Origin: Planctomycetaceae bacterium
GTDB taxonomy: Bacteria > Planctomycetota > Planctomycetia > Pirellulales > UBA1268
NCBI GenBank assembly: GCA_018694455.1
Contig: JABHNP010000278.1
Location: 1-5,109, forward strand
Direction of reading: 5' to 3'
Length of the DNA stretch: 5,109 nt
In this document: positions 1 through 5,109 of the stretch, in pieces
Layout: each line of letters starts with the position of its first letter
Numbering within the stretch: the stretch's first letter is position 1
Notes under the pieces: generated by a model
Database searches by the model: none
What the model was told of the DNA's origin: nothing
Seen by the model: only the letters and a program-made list of their open reading frames with translations
Made by a program: the position numbers and the translations under genes

Positions 1-264
1 AATGCGTACATGGAGTTAGAAGACAAACGTTGGTATGAGATCATCGTCCGCGTGAATCCGAAGGCAATAACAGTTTTGTTAGATGGAAAAGAACTCATTG
101 AGCAAGAGAGAGCAGGACGGGAAATCTCTATTCGCCCCGAGATGTTTATGTGTGAGCCCCTTGGTGTTGCCACGTATGCGACAGCAAGTCGATTAAGAAA
201 TCTCCACTATCGTTTGCTTGATGATGAGAATCAGCAGCAGGACACGAGTGATGTCACACCATGA
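1..264 (+). CDS. Concanavalin A/LamG-like domain protein, C-terminal end (5' partial)
   Basis: The frame is already open at base 1 (Asn-Ala-Tyr before the first visible Met at base 10), so 87 residues are the C-terminal end of a longer protein that starts outside the window. The segment reads as alternating beta strands: a WYEIIVRVNPKAITVLLDGK stretch, a strand with ISIRPEM, then PLGVATYATASRLRNLHYR. From memory this matches the last strands of a jelly-roll family common in planctomycetes, related to the concanavalin A-like / 3-keto-disaccharide hydrolase (DUF1080) fold. There W-Y-x-I-x-V-R-V, a short 'DGK' turn and a final 'LRN' strand are typical. Such domains usually bind or act on carbohydrate, but no catalytic residue can be judged from this fragment. 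The tail after the last strand is short and polar (DDENQQQDTSDVTP). The stop codon overlaps the next gene by 14 bases, so the two are probably co-transcribed. The fold is moderately sure; the function is not. Confidence 0.7.
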   Translation, partial: NAYMELEDKRWYEIIVRVNPKAITVLLDGKELIEQERAGREISIRPEMFMCEPLGVATYATASRLRNLHYRLLDDENQQQDTSDVTP

Positions 265-970
265 AAAAAAACGAGGCAGGATAGCAGCAGAGGCAGCTCG
301 GCGTCTGGTTCATGGTGGAGATATCCGAAGGTCTTGTATTGGTGCAGCGAGGCGGCTTGCTCGTGAATGGGTGCCAGAAGATGAACTGCCCTCTTCGACT
401 GATGTTACGCGAGAACTGTCGCGGCAGCGTCTGGTGGATGATGACGATCGTTCCGGTGGTCTTATGGCACTTATCGGTGATCGGTTCGATAAAATAGCTG
501 CCTTGGTACGGCCGCTTGCAGCGGTTCGGCTTGATGCGACGCATCACCATGTAGCGACGCTATTAGACTTTACGCTGCTGTCTTTTTCATATGTGGAGCA
601 AAGACGGCCATTTGATGAAGAGTTGCTGACCGCGTCGTTGCTTGTAGAAGCCGGTAGGGTGATTGATCGTCGGAGAGCAATCGAGGCAATCTTGGATGCC
701 GCAGACGGCCTTGTGTCACCGCGGACGGTGTGGCTGATCGAAATGCGTAATGCTGCTATTGCTTATTCTGCTGGAACACTTGGGCACCGGGCAAGGCATC
801 GCCTCGTAGCTCATGCAGATTTTGATGATGTGATGCTGCTTGCTGAGGCGGTACGAGCTGAAGACGCTGGTGAAGTGAACCGTCTGTCCCTTGATCAGGC
901 TGTTGAGAGACTTCGTGCTTTAGGTAGTGCATGTGGTGGCCCACAAAGTTGTGACGCGCGGGATAGCTGA
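251..970 (+). CDS. Degenerate HD-domain-like protein, probable pseudoenzyme
   Basis: The product has 239 residues if translation begins at base 251. An AGGA-type ribosome site ends 8-9 bases upstream, and translation would be coupled to the preceding gene; an in-frame ATG at 218 would add 11 residues. Residues 8-60 (arginine-rich helices, then DELPSSTDV) resemble the N-terminal leader of planctomycete nucleotidyltransferase-HD proteins, with their 'EAARL...KAARRL...LPSNREI' pattern. Residues 77-225 resemble the HD part of the same proteins: DRFDKIAALVRPLAAVR, RRPFDEELL, VIDRR, SPRTVWLIE, GTLGHRARHRL, DFDDVMLLAE. No nucleotidyltransferase core (GS...SDID) lies between them. The usual HD ligands look replaced: Phe107 where the first His is expected, V132-E133 for His-Asp in 'LLHDVGK' (here LLVEAGR), M165-R166 for His-His, and V201 for the last Asp. 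No signal peptide or membrane helix is seen, so it is probably cytoplasmic. The family match is from memory. A scaffold or regulatory role, or decay, are both possible. Confidence 0.65.
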   Translation: MSHHEKKRGRIAAEAARRLVHGGDIRRSCIGAARRLAREWVPEDELPSSTDVTRELSRQRLVDDDDRSGGLMALIGDRFDKIAALVRPLAAVRLDATHHHVATLLDFTLLSFSYVEQRRPFDEELLTASLLVEAGRVIDRRRAIEAILDAADGLVSPRTVWLIEMRNAAIAYSAGTLGHRARHRLVAHADFDDVMLLAEAVRAEDAGEVNRLSLDQAVERLRALGSACGGPQSCDARDS

Positions 971-994
971 TCCTGTGTCAAAGGAGAACGTTTA

Positions 995-1930
995 ATGTCG
1001 AGAACACTTGACCTAGGCGGCTACTCACTTGAGGTAGTCGGACGAGAACTTCGGATGAAGCCGAATGCAGATGGGTATGCAGTTGCCTTCATGTGGGCAT
1101 TCTTGATGGCTGTCTTGCTTGGCATCCAGTGGTGGTCGTTTGGTGAGTCTAAAGTTCCACGGCGGGTGGCTTTTGACAAACTTTCTGCCGAAGAGCAGGC
1201 TGGTTTTCTTCAGGCTGGGGTTGATGTGAAGCGTGAGGCGGAGTTGATCCAGCAACAGGTAAGTGAATTGCAGGCAGACTCATTAGGTGGCAGAAAAGTG
1301 TCGCCTGTGGTGATGGAAAAAATTATGAATTTGAATAATAAACTGATGAAAGCTGAGAAAAAATCGAAGGAGTTTGTTGTTCCTGAACTGCAACGTTCCC
1401 GTCCAATTTCTGCGATGGTGTATCGAATCTGTCAGGTTTTGTTTGTCAGCTTAGCTCTACTTCCATTTGCCATCCTCCCATGTATTCGGCCGAAAGTTGT
1501 CTATGAGGGGCTTCCGGGCGAAGGCGTTTTTATTGTGACACTCATTCCGTGGGTGTGGCGGTACCGGCAGGGGGTGGTTGGCTTTCACGCCATTACCCCA
1601 GCAGTAAAAAGAGAAGTACGCTTCTCAGGCAGGGGGGCTGAGAGGCAGTTTCATGATGCGGGTTTCCTTTGGATGATTCGACTTACGCCGCAACCGGTCA
1701 AATCACTTGAGATTGGGGAGAATGAATTCCGCATAATACTAAAATTGATGCCGGATAAGGGGATGGTGCGAAATCAGTTGCCTATGTATGTCCGAACCCC
1801 TATGCGGTTTTTTGAAGGAGTGACTGGACTCATACACGATCGAATTTTGGTCGAAGATACTGTCAATGTAAACACGGCCCTGGGAACCATGACAACACGG
1901 ACTGAGGTGATACACACTGGATCATCCTGA
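995..1930 (+). CDS. Two-helix membrane protein with coiled-coil loop, unknown function
   Basis: The product has 311 residues and I do not recognise it. The start is well supported: AAGGAG at 981-986 sits 8 bases before the ATG. A short polar N-terminus (about 28 residues) leads into a first membrane helix at about 29-48 (VAFMWAFLMAVLLGIQWW). Residues about 60-128 are charged and helical with no proline from 62 to 103, rich in Glu, Gln and Lys, and probably form a coiled coil or helical hairpin. A second helix spans about 141-163 (MVYRICQVLFVSLALLPFAI). The remaining 148 residues look like a soluble, beta-rich domain with several hydrophobic strands (EGVFIVTLIPWVWRY, FLWMIRLTPQPV, EFRIILKLM). 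Both termini should lie on the same side of the membrane; basic residues flank both helices, so the side cannot be fixed. It starts 24 bases after the HD-like gene and is probably in its operon, which may link the two functionally. No catalytic motif is visible. Confidence 0.8.
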   Translation: MSRTLDLGGYSLEVVGRELRMKPNADGYAVAFMWAFLMAVLLGIQWWSFGESKVPRRVAFDKLSAEEQAGFLQAGVDVKREAELIQQQVSELQADSLGGRKVSPVVMEKIMNLNNKLMKAEKKSKEFVVPELQRSRPISAMVYRICQVLFVSLALLPFAILPCIRPKVVYEGLPGEGVFIVTLIPWVWRYRQGVVGFHAITPAVKREVRFSGRGAERQFHDAGFLWMIRLTPQPVKSLEIGENEFRIILKLMPDKGMVRNQLPMYVRTPMRFFEGVTGLIHDRILVEDTVNVNTALGTMTTRTEVIHTGSS

Positions 1931-2108
1931 TATTGTCAGCTTTGGTACACGAGGCTAATACGGTGTCCGGCTAGCTCAATGATGACTGGTTTGCTGAATA
2001 TTCACCCGAACAGGCCCTCGCCTATGGTGCTCTATGGTTCAACAGCCTACAGTGCAGTAGTGTCTCGCGAATTTGCGACTTTCTCTCTTAATAAAAAAGG
2101 TATAGGTA
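1931..2108. other. Intergenic stretch before the small membrane protein pair
   Basis: No gene is seen in these 178 bases. A weak sigma70-like arrangement is present on the + strand: TTGTCA at 1933-1938, a 17-base spacer, then TAATAC at 1956-1961. The -35 matches 5 of 6 consensus bases but the -10 only 3 of 6. A near-perfect 14-base palindrome (TCGCGAATTTGCGA, one G-T pair) occupies 2065-2078, about 30 bases before the next start codon, and could be an operator or chance. If the promoter is real, the small genes have their own transcript with a leader of about 140 bases. Confidence 0.25.
2096..2100 (+). promoter_or_regulatory. Ribosome binding site supporting the 54-residue ORF
   Basis: AAAGG lies 8 bases before the ATG at 2109. 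It supports translation of an ORF that would otherwise be too short to accept by length alone. A second GG pair at 2105-2106 is too close to the start to serve. Confidence 0.5.
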
Positions 2109-2273
2109 ATGAAAAAAAACCAGATTTTTTTTCTGATAGCAGCATTTGCTAGTTTTGTATTGAGCGTTTCTCTATGGTTTCTCGGTGACCCTGCCGTGGC
2201 GAAGGAACAAGGGATTTTCGTTGGGCTATGGGTTCCTAGTATTCTCGCACTAGGCGGATATTTTAATGGATGA
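2109..2273 (+). CDS. Small two-helix membrane protein (54 aa)
   Basis: The product has 54 residues. It opens with MKKNQ, followed by a hydrophobic helix at about 6-25 (IFFLIAAFASFVLSVSLWFL). A short polar turn (GDPAVAKEQ) follows, then a second hydrophobic segment at about 36-51 (GIFVGLWVPSILALGG), ending YFNG. The shape is a membrane hairpin, with the basic N-terminus predicting both ends in the cytoplasm. The 'GLWVPSILALG' second helix, with its Trp-Pro, looks like a conserved motif that I associate loosely with small uncharacterised proteins of Planctomycetota and related phyla; I cannot name the family. An AAAGG ribosome site precedes it, and its last 8 bases overlap the start of the next small ORF, which argues that both are real. 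No function can be assigned. It may be a small subunit or adaptor of a larger membrane protein encoded elsewhere. Confidence 0.6.
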   Translation: MKKNQIFFLIAAFASFVLSVSLWFLGDPAVAKEQGIFVGLWVPSILALGGYFNG

Positions 2274-2439
2274 TTTCGCACTCTTTGTTTGCGGTGTTGT
2301 AGTCACGCTCATTGCAGGAATGGGCGTGATTACATCCCAAGTTTTTATGGGTTACACCAAGTTTGTGAAGCAGCCACGAGAAGAAACGGAACAAAAGCGT
2401 AAGACTGAAGCGAGTCATGATTCGAATGCAAACGGGTAA
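2266..2439 (+). CDS. Small single-helix membrane protein with charged tail (57 aa)
   Basis: The product has 57 residues. After MDD, one hydrophobic helix spans about 4-27 (ALFVCGVVVTLIAGMGVI and following). A junction GYTKFVKQPREE leads to a strongly charged, probably disordered tail (EQKRKTEASHDSNANG). The acidic start and the basic residues after the helix predict N-out, C-in. The start codon lies inside the last codons of the preceding 54-residue gene (8-base overlap, different frame), the arrangement expected for translational coupling, and no separate strong ribosome site is needed or seen. The 'GYTKFVKQPR' boundary looks like a conserved motif, but I do not recognise a family. With its neighbour it probably forms a two-gene unit acting in the same membrane complex; this is inferred from the arrangement only. 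Confidence 0.55.
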   Translation: MDDFALFVCGVVVTLIAGMGVITSQVFMGYTKFVKQPREETEQKRKTEASHDSNANG

Positions 2440-2709
2440 GGACTCGACTGACACCTTACATAAGAAACATGTTTGTTTGAAAGCCGTGGCTGTTTCAGGA
2501 ATGTTCACCGTTGCTGATTCGCCTCACTAAGAGGGGTGCAACTGTATTGAGAGCCTTTGTCGATCAGTTTGATCGGTATTCTATCGATACGAGAAGTTTC
2601 AGTGATACGCTCAGAGTAGTGTGACGAAAAGTGTGATGAATAGCAGGTGTGCGTTACTCGGCTATCAGACTCGGGTTAAGAGTCGAGTGTCGATTGGTGT
2701 CGCCGTGTG
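2440..2709. other. Convergent intergenic region
   Basis: These 270 bases lie between the + strand small genes and the - strand EF-hand gene. No convincing gene is seen on either strand. It holds a hairpin at 2558-2578 (listed separately), an imperfect inverted repeat at 2478-2497, an imperfect 12-base tandem repeat at 2618-2641 (AGTGTGACGAAA then AGTGTGATGAAT) and a hairpin GACTC-7-GAGTC at 2668-2684. Also, ACTCGACT at 2442-2449 is matched in inverse by AGTCGAGT at 2681-2688, near the two ends of the region. Confidence 0.5.
2558..2580 (+). terminator. Candidate weak terminator hairpin
   Basis: TGTCGATCA and TGATCGGTA form a 9-pair stem (six consecutive Watson-Crick pairs, two G-T, one A-T) around a 3-base GTT loop. 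On the + strand it is followed only by TTCTAT, not a clean T run. It lies between convergent genes, where a terminator is expected, 118 bases after the last + strand stop. The low GC of the stem and poor T tract make this doubtful. Confidence 0.25.
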
Positions 2710-3036
2710 TTACTTTTCGAGCGAAGAAGACTTCTTTTTGTTTCGCGTCATGTCATCCCAGCCAGCCTTCAGTTCAGCGGGTGATACTTTTTCGTCATGG
2801 TTAGTATCAAGCTTCGAGAAACGTTTATCGGCGTTTTTAAGAAACTTTTCATTTCCCCCTTGCTTGAATTCCTCAAGCGTCATAAAGCCGTCCTTATTCG
2901 TGTCTTTCTTTTCAAACATTTTTGTCGGTGTCCATTTTTGGTCTTCATTCCTTTCAGCAGACATCACTGGTGTGCTCATGAAATACAAGCCAATTACCAT
3001 ACAGAAAATAGTTGATTGAAAATAAAGTCGTGGCAT
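2710..3036 (-). CDS. Secreted small EF-hand protein
   Basis: The product has 108 residues. The N-terminus is a signal peptide: a short basic start (MPRLYFQ), a hydrophobic core at about 8-20, and a likely cleavage after Ala27 (VMSA-ERN). Two EF-hand loops follow. Loop 1 is at 45-56 (DTNKDGFMTLEE) with Asp1, Asn3, Asp5, Gly6 and Glu12 all canonical. Loop 2 is at 77-88 (DTNHDEKVSPAE), where the usual Gly at position 6 is Glu82. The loops are 32 residues apart, normal for a pair folding as one unit, so it should bind Ca2+ in the periplasm or outside. The start is fixed by a strong AAGGAGGA site (3043-3050 on the other strand's reading) 6 bases upstream. It lies 84 bases downstream of the sulfatase on the same strand. 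Planctomycete sulfatases sometimes carry such EF-hand pairs fused to them, so a partner role is plausible but unproven. The C-terminus is lysine- and serine-rich (RNKKKSSSLEK). Confidence 0.9.
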   Translation of the reverse strand: MPRLYFQSTIFCMVIGLYFMSTPVMSAERNEDQKWTPTKMFEKKDTNKDGFMTLEEFKQGGNEKFLKNADKRFSKLDTNHDEKVSPAELKAGWDDMTRNKKKSSSLEK

Positions 3037-3042
3037 GACGGG

Positions 3043-3050
3043 TCCTCCTT
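3043..3050 (-). promoter_or_regulatory. Strong Shine-Dalgarno site of the EF-hand gene
   Basis: Read on the - strand this is AAGGAGGA, close to a full anti-16S match, 6 bases before the ATG at 3036. It is far stronger than anything before the sulfatase at 4671, suggesting the EF-hand protein is made in larger amounts than the enzyme from the same message. Confidence 0.8.
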
Positions 3051-3053
3051 CAG

Positions 3054-3087
3054 GCCTAAGTTATCATCGGTATTTTACTTAAAAGGC
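3054..3087 (-). repeat. Imperfect inverted repeat in the sulfatase-EF-hand gap
   Basis: GCCTAAGT at 3054-3061 pairs with ACTTA (3077-3081) and GGC (3085-3087), giving 8 pairs interrupted by a 3-base AAA bulge around a 15-base loop. It ends 3 bases before the EF-hand Shine-Dalgarno site. It could be an mRNA stem that shields or marks the downstream cistron, an operator, or chance. A TAAAAT -10-like hexamer (- strand, 3072-3077) lies in the loop, but no good -35 is found 16-18 bases before it. Confidence 0.3.
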
Positions 3088-3120
3088 AGTGACGGATCTA
3101 GGGAAATTTCTTTATCGGTT

Positions 3121-4671
3121 TCATTTTAAATTTGTTGTAGTTTCAATCGCATGGGTCGGCAGTGGCAGAAAGTCGCTCTCACGAATCATCCATGCTTCGA
3201 GTGTTTCACGAAGCTTTTTTTCTGTGTCATTGGTCGATGGGTTCCCAGCAAGATTGTCAAGTTCCAGGGGATCATGCTCAAGGTCGTAGAGCTCAACAAT
3301 CGGGCGAGGATTTTTAAAATAGAGTCGCTGATGGAGAGGTGAGAGTTGGTCTGTCGTATGGGCTTGCTGTATTGCTTTCCAAGCATCTTTGTGAGCCATG
3401 TCAACTGGCGTGTAGCTTCGGTCCGGTAATGCGTTGTAGATGTAGTGGAATCGGTCTGATGTGATTGAACGTGAGAAATCGAGGCCGTCCGTTCGTGTGA
3501 TAGGTCCGAAGTGCCAGCCGCGTTCTGCGAAAACATAACGACGGCCATCTGATTTCTTCCCGAACAAGTCATCAGCAAAACTTTGGCCCGTCATTCCTTT
3601 TAAAGCTTTCATTCCACATACTTCCAGAATCGTTGGGCCCAGATCCGTGCCGCAGACAAGCGCGGAGGAGTGGGAATGCGCTGCCACATGACCCGGCCAG
3701 CGTATTAATAATGGTACGTGTGTGCCGCGGGCGTACAACGTGCCCTTACCGCGAAGCAGGGCCTCTCCATTGTCGCCCATGAAAATAACGAGTGTGTTTT
3801 CTTCGATGCCGCGGTCGGCAAGGAGTTGCATGATCTGCCCAAATCCACGATCCAATTCGCGCACCGACGCAAGATACCGGGCGTAGTCAACCCTGACCTC
3901 CGGCAAGTCAGGCCAGTCAGGTGGCAACCTCAATTCATTTGGATCAATGCCGTCGTAATCGACCGAAAATTTTCTATGTGGCTGGTTGAACCCAAAATAG
4001 AGAAAGAAGGGCTTGTTGTCGGGAACAGTATCAAGTGCGGCACTAACTCGGCTGCTGACTTGATCAAGTTGGTTACCTTTTGTTTTTGCACTACGAACAA
4101 TGTGATCAAATCTTTTTTTGAGATTCTGCATGCCGGCATTCCGGAGGGCCGTGTCGATATGCTCAGCGTCCCGAATGCGACCATCAAGGTGATGATGGCG
4201 GCCGTCAAGTCCAACCCAGTACCCACCTGCTCGCAGCACATCTGTGAAAAATGGGGCATCGGCTTGAGCCGGCTGCGCAAACCGTGTGACACCAAGGCCC
4301 ACGGGCGACCGGCAGGCAAAAATTGAAATGCGTGATGGTGCACATTGAGGGGCGGTTGTATATGCCCTATCAAATCTCATTCCCTGTTCAGCAAACTTCT
4401 GAAGGTTTGGAGTGATATGAAATCTTGTTGTGTTAATGTCGCCGTAGCAGCTAATGTGTGGCACGCTATGGTCATCAGACAATATGAGAAGCACATTTGG
4501 TTGAGACGTGTTAGCCATGAGGAGTGCGTTGGGAGAGCACGCAAGGCAAATGCAGATCATGCCGCGGAGCCAAGTGAAATAGAGCGCAAAGAGTTCTGTA
4601 TGCATTCTGGTTTTCCAAAGGGCGTCGAGTACGTGCATGGTGTTGTGCCACCGTGTATAGCGTGACGGCAT
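3121..4671 (-). CDS. Type I formylglycine-dependent sulfatase, exported
   Basis: The product has 516 residues, a usual length for the sulfatase (alkaline-phosphatase-like) family. It should hydrolyse sulfate esters, probably on polysaccharides. Metal ligands Asp66-Asp67 lie in LLILSDDHS. The signature C110-A-P-S-R114 carries the Cys converted to formylglycine by the maturation enzyme, and the position after it reads IFACR instead of the usual LLTGR. Further active-site segments are GRHHHLDG (157-164), FNQPHR with His232, FMGDNG with Asp300-Asn301, and GKGTLY with Lys309. The C-terminal subdomain ends with ELYDLEHDPLELDNLA (460-475), the standard family ending. The N-terminus has a hydrophobic, cysteine-rich signal segment (LFALYFTWLRGMICICLAC, about 27-45). 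The start is uncertain: ATG at 4671 gives a 3-base gap to the upstream sulfatase, whereas Met23 (4605) gives a more ordinary signal peptide; none has a strong ribosome site. It follows one sulfatase and precedes the EF-hand gene. Confidence 0.93.
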   Translation of the reverse strand: MPSRYTRWHNTMHVLDALWKTRMHTELFALYFTWLRGMICICLACSPNALLMANTSQPNVLLILSDDHSVPHISCYGDINTTRFHITPNLQKFAEQGMRFDRAYTTAPQCAPSRISIFACRSPVGLGVTRFAQPAQADAPFFTDVLRAGGYWVGLDGRHHHLDGRIRDAEHIDTALRNAGMQNLKKRFDHIVRSAKTKGNQLDQVSSRVSAALDTVPDNKPFFLYFGFNQPHRKFSVDYDGIDPNELRLPPDWPDLPEVRVDYARYLASVRELDRGFGQIMQLLADRGIEENTLVIFMGDNGEALLRGKGTLYARGTHVPLLIRWPGHVAAHSHSSALVCGTDLGPTILEVCGMKALKGMTGQSFADDLFGKKSDGRRYVFAERGWHFGPITRTDGLDFSRSITSDRFHYIYNALPDRSYTPVDMAHKDAWKAIQQAHTTDQLSPLHQRLYFKNPRPIVELYDLEHDPLELDNLAGNPSTNDTEKKLRETLEAWMIRESDFLPLPTHAIETTTNLK

Positions 4672-4674
4672 TTA

Positions 4675-5109
4675 TTACTTTTTCTTTTTTTCAGTCAGCT
4701 TTCGCTTCGGACGGTTCGCATTCAGTCCGCCTGCAGGGTAAGAGGAAATTGCTTCCTGAAGTATGTTGCGGGCGGAATCAGGAACGGCTGTAGGGTTGGT
4801 CGCCGTGATGGGTTCTTTTTCAAGCACATCGGTTGTGGTGTCGTATAAGGCCCCGTTATTGTAGAGCTTGAATCGCTTATTCCGTGCAAAGCTGACTTCA
4901 TAATGGCTGTATTTGTCATTGTATTTTGCAGATGACGGGCGAGGGAAGTAGTAGCAGTAAATCCAGTCACGTGTGCGTCCTGGATTGCCTTCACATTGTG
5001 GCCAGAAACTCCAGCCATCTCCGTCATCAATCTGTTTTGCGGGTAGCTGTGCTGCGTCGACCATTGTTGGGAAAATGTCAGAAAAACAGACAAGGCCATC
5101 GATGGTCCG
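4675..5109 (-). CDS. Sulfatase, C-terminal part (5' partial)
   Basis: The - strand frame is open to the window edge, giving 144 residues of C-terminal sequence; the true start and the active-site signature lie outside. The visible part begins RTIDGLVCFSDIFPTMVDAA, the 'SxxDIFPTxxDxAG' helix that follows the catalytic core in type I sulfatases. Then come a GDGWSFWPQCEG segment, RDWIYCYYFPRP, VSFARNKRFKLYNNGALYD and a 'DVLEKEPI' stretch. These match the usual C-terminal subdomain (strands around 'R..YKLY..G.LYD...DP.E..'). The protein ends in a lysine-rich tail (PKRKLTEKKKK), unusual for an exported enzyme. The stop lies 3 bases before the start of the next sulfatase on the same strand, so the pair are co-transcribed and possibly translationally coupled. 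Its substrate cannot be told from this end; the two sulfatases differ clearly in sequence, which suggests different sulfation sites rather than a recent duplication. Confidence 0.88.
   Translation of the reverse strand, partial: RTIDGLVCFSDIFPTMVDAAQLPAKQIDDGDGWSFWPQCEGNPGRTRDWIYCYYFPRPSSAKYNDKYSHYEVSFARNKRFKLYNNGALYDTTTDVLEKEPITATNPTAVPDSARNILQEAISSYPAGGLNANRPKRKLTEKKKK

Noticed and set aside
218..250. Upstream ATG for the HD-like gene, adding 11 residues
   Set aside because: It would overlap the preceding gene by 47 bases, and the extra residues do not fit the expected start of the protein. The ATG at 251 has an AGGA-type site at proper spacing.
1933..1961. Sigma70-like promoter TTGTCA-N17-TAATAC
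   Set aside because: The spacing is ideal but the -10 element matches only 3 of 6 consensus bases, and planctomycete promoters are poorly defined. It is mentioned in the intergenic entry but not called as a feature.
2039..2508. Two open frames of about 80 codons on the - strand
   Set aside because: They lie opposite the small membrane proteins and their flanks, have irregular composition and lack ribosome sites. The + strand reading gives clean membrane helices.
2621..3019. 132-codon open frame on the + strand
   Set aside because: Its second half and more is the complement of the EF-hand gene, which has a signal peptide, two calcium loops and a strong ribosome site. Nothing in the + frame looks like a protein family.
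3718..4326. 202-codon open frame on the + strand
   Set aside because: It lies wholly inside the sulfatase gene on the other strand, whose active-site motifs are intact. The translation shows no domain, signal or ribosome site.
4534..4555. Lipobox in the sulfatase signal segment around C40-C45
   Set aside because: The residues before each cysteine (GMI-C and CLA-C) do not fit the usual Leu-(Ala/Ser)-(Gly/Ala)-Cys pattern, so a lipoprotein is not supported.

Overview
The window looks like a piece of a planctomycete or planctomycete-like marine bacterial genome, of middling GC by eye. This rests on gene content, judged from memory of the families and not by search. It holds type I (formylglycine-dependent) sulfatases in tandem, a small secreted EF-hand protein beside them, and a left-hand cluster whose first two products resemble families I associate with Planctomycetota.

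The two halves converge. The left half (1-2439) reads on the + strand. It holds the C-terminal end of a concanavalin A/LamG-like protein (1-264), an overlapping 239-residue protein that looks like a degenerate HD-domain protein (251-970), and a closely spaced two-helix membrane protein with a coiled-coil loop (995-1930). After 178 bases without a gene come two very small membrane proteins of 54 and 57 residues that overlap by 8 bases (2109-2273 and 2266-2439).

The right half reads on the - strand. In order of transcription it holds the C-terminal part of one sulfatase (5109-4675, cut by the window edge), a complete second sulfatase starting 3 bases later (4671-3121), and a secreted EF-hand protein (3036-2710). 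These three look like one export-oriented unit: two enzymes that remove sulfate esters, probably from algal or other sulfated polysaccharides, plus a candidate Ca2+-binding partner.

The stretch between the two transcription units (2440-2709) has no convincing gene. It holds a few short inverted and direct repeats, one of which could be a weak terminator. No tRNA, rRNA, CRISPR array or insertion sequence is visible.

The points most worth a second look are the HD-like protein, in which every expected metal ligand appears replaced, the overlapping pair of small membrane proteins, and the altered distal part of the sulfatase active-site signature.
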